Notes: generated by a model not told the origin, from the letters alone. Shown: positions 1-6,223, counted from the first letter of the stretch. The stretch: 7,039 bases of DNA from Dehalococcoidales bacterium (GCA_028711795.1 JAQTRN010000051.1:1-7039), one strand, 5' to 3'. Program-made: numbers and translations.

Positions 1-261
1 ACCAGTGTCGGCATGACGCCTGACGTTAATGGGACACCCGTAGATGCCAGTCTGCTCCGGCCAGGAATGGTGGTGGTTGACATCGTGTACAACCCTCTCA
101 AGACCAGATTGCTCACCGAGGCGGAAAGGGCGGGAGCCACCATCGTTGATGGACTGGATATGTTCGTCTGGCAGGGAGCGCTGGCTCTGGAGATTTGGAC
201 CGGTCAGAAAGCGCCGGCTCATATCATGCGACAACGAGTCATCCAGGCCCTGCGACTATGA
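1..261 (+). CDS. aroE: Shikimate dehydrogenase, C-terminal part (5' end outside window)
   Basis: AroE reduces 3-dehydroshikimate to shikimate with NADPH, the step before shikimate kinase, in the cytoplasm. The reading frame is open from the first base, so the gene starts upstream; 86 residues and the stop are visible. They begin with TSVGM, the end of the family's NTTSVGM loop that closes the NADP-binding domain. DIVYNP (visible residues 27-32) and the GLDMFVWQGALALEIWTG block (50-67) follow. In that block Q57 is the conserved glutamine expected to contact shikimate, and the EIWTG end is typical of AroE. The more common block reads GLxMLxxQA; here GLDMFVWQGA is a mild variant. The ATG at 13 is an internal methionine inside the TSVGM motif, not a start. 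The TGA stop overlaps the aroK start by 4 bases (ATGA). The quinate/shikimate dehydrogenase paralogues share these motifs, but the aro operon context favours AroE. Confidence 0.95.
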   Translation, partial: TSVGMTPDVNGTPVDASLLRPGMVVVDIVYNPLKTRLLTEAERAGATIVDGLDMFVWQGALALEIWTGQKAPAHIMRQRVIQALRL

Positions 262-788
262 AAACCAGCATCGCCCTTATCGGGTTTATGGGAACGGGTA
301 AGACGGCGGTAGGTAAACTGCTGGCGGCGAAACTGGGGAAGAAGTTCGTTGAGCTGGACTCCCTGATCGAACAAAAAGCGGGCAAGACCATAGCCGAAAT
401 ATTCCGGCAGGATGGAGAAATAGCTTTCCGCGAACTGGAGATCGAGGTCACCAAAGAGGTAGCCGGAGGAGAAAACCTGGTTATCGCTTGTGGTGGTGGG
501 ATAATTCTTAATAAAATAAACATCGACCGACTGCAGCAACAGTCAAGGATAGTCTACCTGACGGCCTCCCCATCGGTGATACTGAAGCGGACGTCAGGCG
601 AACAGAATGAGCGGCCATTACTTGCCGTTACCGACCGTGCCCGGCGTATCCGGGAGCTTCTGAAGTTCCGGCGACCCTTCTACGAGCGGGCGGCGGATAT
701 CAAGATAGACACCTCCAGGCTGGATATTAATTCAGTCACGGAGCAAATAATCGAGAGACTTAACGCAGATGAGAGCTTTCATTGCTAA
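258..788 (+). CDS. aroK: Shikimate kinase
   Basis: Phosphorylates shikimate to shikimate 3-phosphate using ATP, in the cytoplasm. The protein is 176 residues, the normal size for a bacterial shikimate kinase. Visible motifs: P-loop GFMGTGKT at residues 9-16; D34 and R58, the expected shikimate-binding residues (LDSLI, FRELE); the CGGGI glycine triad at 78-82; the lid arginine R119 in ERPLL; and the RRPFYE segment near 138-143, where R138 should stack on the adenine. I chose the ATG at 258 because it sits four residues before the first beta strand leading into the P-loop and overlaps the aroE stop as ATGA. The frame stays open further upstream to an ATG at 195, but that extension lies inside aroE and has no family counterpart. 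No clear Shine-Dalgarno precedes 258, so translation is probably coupled to aroE. The 3' end overlaps aroA by 20 bases. Confidence 0.96.
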   Translation: MKTSIALIGFMGTGKTAVGKLLAAKLGKKFVELDSLIEQKAGKTIAEIFRQDGEIAFRELEIEVTKEVAGGENLVIACGGGIILNKINIDRLQQQSRIVYLTASPSVILKRTSGEQNERPLLAVTDRARRIRELLKFRRPFYERAADIKIDTSRLDINSVTEQIIERLNADESFHC

Positions 789-2034
789 AAGCAAGATAGC
801 CGGTCGAGCAAGAGTGCCTTCCTCCAAGAGCTACACTATTCGCGCGCTGATGTGTGCCGCTCTGGCCCAGGGTGAAAGCCAAATAAAGCACCCCTTGATT
901 TCTAATGACACTGAAGCCGCCCGGGATGTACTCAGTAAGATTGGGGTAGGCATTACTGTGGCAGGGGATACTTGGCGAGTCAACGGCGGCCGCTTTCACC
1001 AGTCGGCTGACGACCTGTTTTGCGGCGAATCAGCGGCTACCCTGCGGTTTATGACGGCCATTTGCTCTCTGGTACCGGGTAAATGCCAGTTGACCATGGC
1101 GCCCTCCCTGGCGAAAAGACCGTTGCTGCCCTTACTCCAGGCCCTCAGGCAACTTGGGGTGAACTGCTCTCTACGGCATGACGTAAATGCGGTCACCGTA
1201 GTCGGGGGCAAACTGAAAGGCGGCGCGGTCAGCCTGCCCGGTAACATCAGCTCACAGTTCGTTTCCGCCCTACTGCTGATATCGCCGCTCGCCGAGAATG
1301 GAATGACCATAACGCTAACCACGCCCCTGGAGTCCAGACCTTACGTACTGATGACGCTGGACTGCCAGCAGCAGTTCCGGGTAACCGTCGGTTTTTCCGA
1401 AGAGCTTGACCGGTTTGAAGCCTTGAAGCAGGCATACCAGCCGACCGAGTATGAGGTAGAAGGCGACTGGTCCTCAGCTTCCTACCTGCTGGCGCTGGGT
1501 GCGGTCTGCGGTGGAGTCGAGGTCACCAATCTGGACCCCGAAAGCCGGCAGGGTGATAAGATAATATTAGACTTTCTGAGACAGATGGGGGCCAGAATTG
1601 AACTGGGTGAAAATTCGGTCCGGGTAGAGAAGGCCAGATTACGGGCCATAAAAGCTGATCTAACCGACTGCATCGACCTGTTACCCACCATGGCAGTCCT
1701 GGCCGCTATAGCCGATGGCGAGAGCGAGTTTACCGGGATCGAGCGTGCTAGAATAAAGGAGTCCAACCGGGTGGCGGCCGTAAAAGAGGGGCTGGAGAAG
1801 ATGGGCATAAAAGTCGAAGAGGAGCGCAACAAACTGACCGTCACCGGCTCGGTGCCCCGGGGAGCCGTTATCGATGCCGGGAACGACCACCGGATAGCGA
1901 TGGCCTTCAGTATCCTAGGCGCCGTCACCGGAGATACGGTAATCGAAGGCGCCGAATGCGTCTCCAAGACATTCCCGCAGTTCTGGAGCGTACTACAGAG
2001 TATCGGGGGGAAAGTTGAGTTAGATGGAGAATAG
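769..2034 (+). CDS. aroA: 3-phosphoshikimate 1-carboxyvinyltransferase (EPSP synthase)
   Basis: Transfers the enolpyruvyl group of PEP to shikimate 3-phosphate. At 421 residues it is full length for this two-domain fold. Residues aligned by eye to the E. coli enzyme: K20, S21 and R25 (SKSYTIRAL, for K22/S23/R27); R117 (for R124); S161-S162-Q163 (SSQ, for S169/S170/Q171); D303 (catalytic D313); E331 and R334 (KESNR, for E341/R344); R375 (NDHRIAMAF, for R386); K400 (SKTFP, for K411). Two positions differ from the usual pattern. The PEP loop reads CGESAATLR (85-93), so A89 replaces the common glycine (G96 in E. coli). The KESDR-type motif has N333 where Asp is more usual. The class II hallmark SAQxK is absent. 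The start lies inside the aroK 3' end, with only a weak GAGAG 11 bases upstream; the next gene overlaps by 11 bases. MurA shares the fold, but the SKSYT and NDHR motifs identify AroA. Confidence 0.96.
   Translation: MRAFIAKSKIAGRARVPSSKSYTIRALMCAALAQGESQIKHPLISNDTEAARDVLSKIGVGITVAGDTWRVNGGRFHQSADDLFCGESAATLRFMTAICSLVPGKCQLTMAPSLAKRPLLPLLQALRQLGVNCSLRHDVNAVTVVGGKLKGGAVSLPGNISSQFVSALLLISPLAENGMTITLTTPLESRPYVLMTLDCQQQFRVTVGFSEELDRFEALKQAYQPTEYEVEGDWSSASYLLALGAVCGGVEVTNLDPESRQGDKIILDFLRQMGARIELGENSVRVEKARLRAIKADLTDCIDLLPTMAVLAAIADGESEFTGIERARIKESNRVAAVKEGLEKMGIKVEEERNKLTVTGSVPRGAVIDAGNDHRIAMAFSILGAVTGDTVIEGAECVSKTFPQFWSVLQSIGGKVELDGE
1021..1047 (+). other. EPSP synthase PEP-loop with Ala at the glyphosate-determining position
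   Basis: These codons encode C-G-E-S-A-A-T-L-R. Aligned to the E. coli loop (G-N-A-G-T-A-M-R), the codon GCG at 1033-1035 gives Ala (A89) in place of Gly96. The next residue is A90 instead of Thr97. In the family, alanine at this glycine (as in the CP4-type enzyme, Ala100) narrows the pocket against glyphosate. The sequence shows the substitution; any effect on inhibitor sensitivity here is inference. Confidence 0.75.
2005..2013 (+). promoter_or_regulatory. Ribosome binding site for aroC inside the end of aroA
   Basis: A run of six G followed by AAA lies 10 bases before the aroC ATG at 2024, within the last codons of aroA. It is purine-rich and the best candidate site. It fits re-initiation by ribosomes finishing aroA, whose stop is 8 bases after the aroC start codon. 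It is not a perfect Shine-Dalgarno sequence. Confidence 0.45.
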
Positions 2035-3115
2035 TTTGGGGAAACTTTTCACGATTACCAGCTTCGGTGAAAGCCACGGCCGTGGGGTCGGCATCGTTAT
2101 TGATGGTTGCCCGGCGGGCTTACCGGTTGCCGAGGAGGATATCCAGAAAGAAGTAGATAAGAGAAAACCAGAGTTATGGGCCGGCGCCACGCCCCGGGTT
2201 GAAGAGGACAAGGTGGAGGTCCTTTCCGGTATCTTTAATGGGCGCTCGACGGGAGCGCCCATCTGTTTGCTTGTCTGGAACAAGGATATTGATTCCAGCG
2301 GGTATGAAAGGATGCGCTTCCTGCCCCGGCCCGGCCACGCCGACTTCACCGCCTTTATCAAATACGGCGGCTACAATGATTACCGGGGCGGGGGCAGGTT
2401 CTCGGGAAGAATTACCGCTGGCTTCGTTATGGCCGGTGCCATAGCCAAGCGACTTCTGAGCCAGATTGGGATAGAGGTGCTAGCCTACACAATAGAGATC
2501 GGCGGCATCAAGGCTAACCCACAGAGCATTGACGGGATCAGGGAAAACGCAGCGAGGAGTCCGGTGAGATGCGCTGACCCGATAGCCGCCAAGGAAATGA
2601 TCAGGGTGGTGGAGCAGGCCAGGACTGAGGGTGACAGTGTCGGGGGCATAATTGAAGCTATCGCCCTTAATGTGCCGGCTGGACTGGGGGAACCGGCTTT
2701 CGATACCCTGGAAGGGGACCTGGCCAAAGCCCTGCTGGCGATTCCCGGACTCAAGGGTGTCGAATTCGGGTCCGGCTTCTCCGCCGCCCAAAAAAGAGGA
2801 ACGGAGAACAATGACCCGTTTGCAATCAGGAACAACCACATAGTTACCCTGACCAATAATGCCGGCGGGATACTGGGCGGCATCAGTAACGGTATGCCAA
2901 TCGTAGTCAGGGCGGCCATTAAGCCAACGGCCTCCATTGCCCGAAGCCAGGAGACCATTAACCTGAGGACCGTGGAGAATGACAGTATCGAGATCACCGG
3001 CCGGCATGATGCCTGTATCGTGCCGCGCGCGGTGGTGGTCGTCGAAGCGATGATAGCCGTTACTCTGGCCGATTTTGCGTTACGGGCCGGGCTAATTCCG
3101 AGGGTGATAAAATGA
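2024..3115 (+). CDS. aroC: Chorismate synthase
   Basis: Converts EPSP to chorismate by 1,4-elimination, using reduced FMN as cofactor, in the cytoplasm. The protein has 363 residues, typical of bacterial AroC. Family signatures: FGESHGRGVG (14-23, with conserved H18) followed by DGCPAG (27-32); RPGHAD (102-107, with H105, the counterpart of the catalytic histidine near 106 in E. coli); GGGRFSGRITA (122-132); and GRHDACIVPRA (326-336, with D329 in the FMN-proximal signature). Two positions are less usual. F126 stands where many bacterial enzymes have Ser (GRSS), and A330 replaces the Pro of HDPC. GRFSGR and CIVPRA are, as I recall them, common in archaeal and some anaerobic bacterial enzymes. 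No NADPH:flavin reductase domain is fused, so it should be monofunctional and need reduced flavin from elsewhere. It overlaps aroA by 11 bases and pheA by 4 (ATGA). Confidence 0.96.
   Translation: MENSLGKLFTITSFGESHGRGVGIVIDGCPAGLPVAEEDIQKEVDKRKPELWAGATPRVEEDKVEVLSGIFNGRSTGAPICLLVWNKDIDSSGYERMRFLPRPGHADFTAFIKYGGYNDYRGGGRFSGRITAGFVMAGAIAKRLLSQIGIEVLAYTIEIGGIKANPQSIDGIRENAARSPVRCADPIAAKEMIRVVEQARTEGDSVGGIIEAIALNVPAGLGEPAFDTLEGDLAKALLAIPGLKGVEFGSGFSAAQKRGTENNDPFAIRNNHIVTLTNNAGGILGGISNGMPIVVRAAIKPTASIARSQETINLRTVENDSIEITGRHDACIVPRAVVVVEAMIAVTLADFALRAGLIPRVIK
2240..2260 (+). other. GC-rich hairpin inside aroC
   Basis: GGGCGCTC (2240-2247) pairs perfectly with GAGCGCCC (2253-2260) around a 5-base loop, GACGG. 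The stem of 8 base pairs is almost all GC. What follows is ATCTGTTTGCTTG, which has some T but no true T-run, so it is not a convincing intrinsic terminator. It encodes the conserved NGRSTGAP stretch of AroC, so protein constraint alone could explain it. Confidence 0.4.
3100..3107 (+). promoter_or_regulatory. Ribosome binding site for pheA inside the end of aroC
   Basis: GAGGGTGA lies four bases before the pheA ATG at 3112 and matches much of the consensus AGGAGGTGA. It is embedded in the aroC codons for the last residues before its stop. It supports the ATG that overlaps the aroC stop as ATGA, so pheA can be translated both by coupling and by direct initiation. Confidence 0.6.
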
Positions 3116-4179
3116 GCGTAGAAGATTTAAGAAGGAAAATAGATGAGACCGATGCCAGGATAGTCAGACTTCTGGCGGAAAGAGTCCGTATCGCCGAAAA
3201 AATCGGGAAAGAAAAGCAGCAACAGGGTAAACAGATTGAAGACGCTAGCCGGGAACGGACGATATTAGAGAAAATCAAAGACCTCGCCCGGAGTGAAAAC
3301 ATCAACCCGGAAGATATTGAGAGTATCTATAAAAGAATCTTTATAGCGGCTAAACGGGTGCAGGGCGCGACCGTCGCTTTTCAGGGTGAGACCGGCGCTT
3401 ACAGTGAGGAGGCCGCCTTCCAGTTCTTCGGCGCAGCGATCCAACTCAAACCCTGTGAAAGCCTGGATGACGTCTTTAAAGCCGTCGAGCAGGACGAGGT
3501 ACAGTTCGGGGTGGTGCCGGCGGAAAACTCGTTAGAGGGAAGCATCAGCCGCACCTACGACTTGCTGCTGGACTCCAATCTTAAAGTGGGTGGCGAAACG
3601 GAACTGCGGGTGGTCCACTGCCTGATTAGCACACCCGAATCGAGGTTAGACCTGATCAAGGATGTCTACTCTCATCCGCAGGCCCTGGGACAGTGCAAGA
3701 CCTTTCTCCGCCAGCTCGGCTGCCAGTTAATCCCCACCTATGACACCGCCGGCAGTGTCAAGATCATCAAGGAAAAGGGCACAATTGATAATGCCGCCAT
3801 CGCCAGCGCCCGCGCCGCTGAGATTTACGGCATGAAGATACTGGCACGGGAGATCGAGGACAACCCCAATAATTTCACCCGATTTTTTGTTTTGTCCCGT
3901 CACGATTCCCCACCATCCGGCACTGACAAGACCTCAATCGTTTTTTCGGTAAAGCACCAGCCCGGAGCGCTCTACGACTCCCTGAAAGAGCTGGCGGTCA
4001 GAAAGATTAATCTGACCAAGATAGAATCGCGGCCAACCCGCCAGAAACCCTGGGAGTATAACTTCTATCTGGATTTTGAAGGGCACCGTCAGGATGAGAT
4101 ATGCCGGGAGGCGCTGGAAGATATGGAGAAGTCATCCCTTTTTGTAAAGGTCCTGGGTTCTTATCCCCGGGCACGGTAA
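3112..4179 (+). CDS. pheA: Bifunctional chorismate mutase / prephenate dehydratase (P-protein)
   Basis: Rearranges chorismate to prephenate, then dehydrates and decarboxylates prephenate to phenylpyruvate, the phenylalanine precursor. It has 355 residues in three parts. Residues 1-85 form an AroQ-type helical chorismate mutase; an ungapped comparison with the E. coli mutase places R7, R24, K35, R47, E48 and Q84 at its catalytic positions R11, R28, K39, R51, E52 and Q88, so the mutase looks intact. Residues 86 to about 264 form the dehydratase: FQGETGAYSEEA near 90-101, PAENSLEGSI at 136-145, SHPQALGQC at 187-195, and the catalytic NFTRF at 254-258 (T256). Residues about 272-355 form the ACT regulatory domain, with GALY (285-288) and ESRP (305-308), the phenylalanine-binding motifs. 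Feedback inhibition by phenylalanine is therefore expected. A good ribosome binding site precedes the start. The mutase domain probably also supplies prephenate to the TyrA encoded next, which has no mutase domain of its own. Confidence 0.96.
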   Translation: MSVEDLRRKIDETDARIVRLLAERVRIAEKIGKEKQQQGKQIEDASRERTILEKIKDLARSENINPEDIESIYKRIFIAAKRVQGATVAFQGETGAYSEEAAFQFFGAAIQLKPCESLDDVFKAVEQDEVQFGVVPAENSLEGSISRTYDLLLDSNLKVGGETELRVVHCLISTPESRLDLIKDVYSHPQALGQCKTFLRQLGCQLIPTYDTAGSVKIIKEKGTIDNAAIASARAAEIYGMKILAREIEDNPNNFTRFFVLSRHDSPPSGTDKTSIVFSVKHQPGALYDSLKELAVRKINLTKIESRPTRQKPWEYNFYLDFEGHRQDEICREALEDMEKSSLFVKVLGSYPRAR

Positions 4180-4189
4180 AATAGAAACG

Positions 4190-5071
4190 ATGAAAAGACC
4201 GATGCGGGTAGCCATTATCGGCGGTTCAGGCAAGATGGGGCGGTGGTTCGCCAATTTCTTGCTGCAGGAAGGCTCTGAAGTTGTCATTACGGGGCGAAAC
4301 CAGGACAAACTACAGGCGGCGCAGAGAGAACTGGGGGTGACCGTTGCCACCAATGAAGAGGCCGTGAAAAAGGCCGATGTAGTCATCCTCTCCGTGCCGA
4401 TAGACAGCTTCGCCGAAATCGTCAGGCAGATCGGCCTTTACACTCGCCCGGAGCAGATTATTGTGGATGTCACTTCGGTCAAAGTTTTCCCGGTAACCAC
4501 CATGCACCAGTACATTAAAAATGGCCTGATCTTAGGGACGCATCCGGTATTCGGTCCGGGGGCAAAGAGCGTCGCCAACCACAGTTTCGTATTGACGCCC
4601 ACCAGTGACCAAGAAACCAATCTGGCCCAAAAGGCCAAAGATTATCTCGAAGCCAGAGGGGCTAAAGTCACCCTGATGAGCCCCCAAGAGCACGATGAAA
4701 TGATGGCCGTTATCCTGGGGCTATCGCACTTCATCGCTATCGTCGCCGCCGATACCCTGTTGGGACTTGACCGGTGGCAGAAAATGGAAGCCATCAGCGG
4801 CACTACCTACAAGGTACTGATGACATTGGTGGAGAGCGTCCTCTCGGAAGACCCGGAGCTTTACGCCTCCCTGCAAATGTATTTACCCAACGTGGTCGAG
4901 ATCGAGAGGGTGTTCCTGGAGAGGACCAAAATCTGGGCCGATTGGGTGAAGAACCGCGAGCGGCAGCAGTTCGTCGACCGGATGAATGCCCTGAAGAGTA
5001 AACTAAAAACAAACTCCCTTGATTTTGGCCGGGCCTACGAAAACATGTACCGGATTGTCGAAGGACTATAG
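4190..5071 (+). CDS. tyrA: Prephenate dehydrogenase, archaeal-like single-domain type
   Basis: Oxidative decarboxylation of prephenate to 4-hydroxyphenylpyruvate with NAD(P), the tyrosine branch. The protein has 293 residues. A Rossmann fold opens with IIGGSGKMGRWF (9-20), where the dinucleotide motif is GGSGKMG. The basic TGR after the second strand (34-36) hints that NADP could be accepted, which is inference. DVTSVK (93-98, S96) and HPVFGPG (118-124, H118) correspond to the catalytic Ser and His of the family. EHDEMMA (167-173) and GLSHF (177-181, H180) continue it, and the helical C-terminus includes LYASLQM (224-230). No chorismate mutase or ACT domain is attached. The overall pattern resembles, from memory, the archaeal TyrA of Methanocaldococcus more than E. 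coli TyrA. The start is uncertain: ATG at 4190 and an in-frame ATG at 4202 both lack a clear ribosome binding site, and the second would start at MRVAIIGG. The gap after pheA is 10 bases. Confidence 0.93.
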   Translation: MKRPMRVAIIGGSGKMGRWFANFLLQEGSEVVITGRNQDKLQAAQRELGVTVATNEEAVKKADVVILSVPIDSFAEIVRQIGLYTRPEQIIVDVTSVKVFPVTTMHQYIKNGLILGTHPVFGPGAKSVANHSFVLTPTSDQETNLAQKAKDYLEARGAKVTLMSPQEHDEMMAVILGLSHFIAIVAADTLLGLDRWQKMEAISGTTYKVLMTLVESVLSEDPELYASLQMYLPNVVEIERVFLERTKIWADWVKNRERQQFVDRMNALKSKLKTNSLDFGRAYENMYRIVEGL

Positions 5072-5084
5072 ATTATTTGTGAGC

Positions 5085-5090
5085 GGGTGA
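5085..5090 (+). promoter_or_regulatory. Likely ribosome binding site for the DUF763 gene
   Basis: GGGTGA, like the core of the pheA site, ends three bases before the ATG at 5094. The spacing is shorter than ideal. No other in-frame start precedes the conserved RTGIANLPLHYG motif, so this start is preferred. Confidence 0.45.
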
Positions 5091-5093
5091 AAT

Positions 5094-6197
5094 ATGTCAG
5101 GCGGGACTACTCCGACCAGGACCGGCATTGCCAATTTGCCACTCCACTACGGTAAGGCACCGCGCTGGCTCTTCGAGCGGATGGTCAAGCTGGCCCGGGA
5201 AATCACCATCGTCATTGTCGCCGACTTCGGCCCTGAGGAAATGCTGCGCCGCCTGTCCCACCCTTACTGGTTCCAGGCTTTCGGCTGTATCCTCGGCTAT
5301 GACTGGCATTCCAGCGGCGTCACTACTACCCTGTGCGGCGCTCTGAAGGAAGGCATCAAGGGGCTGGAGAGAGACCTCGGCCTGTTCGTGGCTGGAGGTA
5401 AAGGCAAGACCTCGCGGCAGACTCCCCTGGAACTACAAAAGTGGGGAGAGATTCTTTCCCTGGATACCTCGCCACTGGTCTATGCCAGCCGGATGTCAGC
5501 CAAGGTAGATAGCGCCGCCATCCAGGACGGTTACCAGCTTTATCACCACACCTTCCTGTTCACCGGTAACGGCTCCTGGTCGGTGGTACAGCAGGGAATG
5601 AATGAGACCAACCACTATGCCCGCCGCTACCACTGGCTGAGTGAAAAAGTAGCGGACTTCGTTAACGAGCCACATGCGGCTATCCTCTCTGAGACGAGAG
5701 GGCAAGCGCTCAACCTGGTGGCCGGCGAATCGGCGCCGGCCCGAAGCACCATCACGGACATAGCGACTCGGGAGAGCCCGGCGAAGACCCTGGCCGAGTT
5801 GAAAAGGTTGAAGACCCTGGACCTGCCGGCACACCATCACCTGAGCACGCATGACCTCCACCCTGATAGCCTGGCCAAAATCTTACTGAGCACTTATGAG
5901 CGGCAACCGACGGACTTCGAACACCTGCTGGGACTATCGGGAGTCGGCCCCCGGACTATCCGCGCCCTCAGCCTGATATCCGAACTGGTCCACGGGGTGG
6001 CCCCCAGCTACCGCGACCCGGCCCGTTACAGTTTTGCCCACGGCGGCAAAGACGGCATCCCCTATCCCGTTGACCGCCAGACCTATGACCAGAGCATCGA
6101 GCTATTGTCCAGAGCCATCAATAAGACTAAACTGGGAATCATTGAGAAGAACGAGTCCATGAACCGGCTGAATAGACTGACGAATGGTCGGAAGTAA
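5094..6197 (+). CDS. DUF763 family protein of unknown function
   Basis: I recognise this as a DUF763 protein, a family known from archaea and some, often thermophilic or anaerobic, bacteria; its biochemical role is not established to my knowledge. It has 367 residues and no signal peptide or membrane segment, so it is probably cytoplasmic. Conserved blocks: RTGIANLPLHYGKAPRWLF (9-27); YWFQAFGCILGYDWHSSG (58-75); SRMSAKVDSAAIQDGYQLYHH (132-152, very conserved); GSWSVVQQGMN (160-170) and ARRYHW (176-181); FVNEPHAAI (189-197). A less conserved stretch runs from about 200 to 240. Next is an HHH cluster (247-249), then a helix-hairpin-helix-like LLGLSGVGPRTIRAL (278-292, hairpin GVGP at 283-286), then PARYSFAHGGKDG (309-321) and PVDR (325-328). 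The HhH-like element suggests nucleic-acid binding, and the many invariant His, Asp, Arg and Lys suggest an enzyme, perhaps nuclease-like; both are inference. It starts 22 bases after tyrA, so it may be co-transcribed. Confidence 0.88.
   Translation: MSGGTTPTRTGIANLPLHYGKAPRWLFERMVKLAREITIVIVADFGPEEMLRRLSHPYWFQAFGCILGYDWHSSGVTTTLCGALKEGIKGLERDLGLFVAGGKGKTSRQTPLELQKWGEILSLDTSPLVYASRMSAKVDSAAIQDGYQLYHHTFLFTGNGSWSVVQQGMNETNHYARRYHWLSEKVADFVNEPHAAILSETRGQALNLVAGESAPARSTITDIATRESPAKTLAELKRLKTLDLPAHHHLSTHDLHPDSLAKILLSTYERQPTDFEHLLGLSGVGPRTIRALSLISELVHGVAPSYRDPARYSFAHGGKDGIPYPVDRQTYDQSIELLSRAINKTKLGIIEKNESMNRLNRLTNGRK
5684..5701 (+). other. Hairpin inside the DUF763 gene (first of two)
   Basis: CCTCTC (5684-5689) pairs with GAGAGG (5696-5701) around the loop TGAGAC. 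The 6-base-pair stem lies in codons for residues about 197-203, at the edge of the less conserved middle part of the protein. It lacks a T-run, so it is not a terminator. Confidence 0.3.
5720..5741 (+). other. Strong GC hairpin inside the DUF763 gene (second of two)
   Basis: GGCCGGCG (5720-5727) pairs perfectly with CGCCGGCC (5734-5741) around a 6-base loop, AATCGG. The 8-base-pair stem is all GC and lies only 18 bases after the previous hairpin, in codons for residues about 209-216. No T-run follows. It may be chance in GC-rich coding DNA. Confidence 0.35.
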
Positions 6198-6218
6198 CCG
6201 GAATCCAGATCTCGTGCT

Positions 6219-6223
6219 GGGGA
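6219..6223 (+). promoter_or_regulatory. Ribosome binding site fixing the sugar dehydrogenase start
   Basis: GGGGA ends four bases before the ATG at 6228, in the 30-base gap after the DUF763 stop. This ATG is directly followed by basic residues and a hydrophobic segment, as expected of a membrane-anchored or secreted protein, so site and signal agree on the start. Confidence 0.5.

Noticed and set aside
195..257. Possible 21-residue N-terminal extension of shikimate kinase
   Set aside because: It lies entirely in aroE coding sequence in another frame, and the family starts just before the P-loop, which fits the ATG at 258.
1482..1967. 161-codon minus-strand open frame inside aroA
   Set aside because: Its translation is Ser/Ala/Arg-rich and low in complexity, with no motif, and it is antisense to conserved EPSP synthase motifs.
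2480..3007. Long open frames on the minus strand inside aroC (about 175 and 170 codons)
   Set aside because: They are antisense to a clear chorismate synthase gene, show no recognisable domain, and are expected shadows of GC-rich codon usage.
4658..4684. Inverted repeat GGGGCT / AGCCCC in tyrA
   Set aside because: The stem is six base pairs with a 15-base loop in coding DNA and no T-run, too weak to support a function.
5044..5093. Possible promoter (TATAGA at 5067-5072) before the DUF763 gene
   Set aside because: No -35 element is found at a proper distance, and the bases are part of the tyrA stop region; chance AT-richness is more likely.
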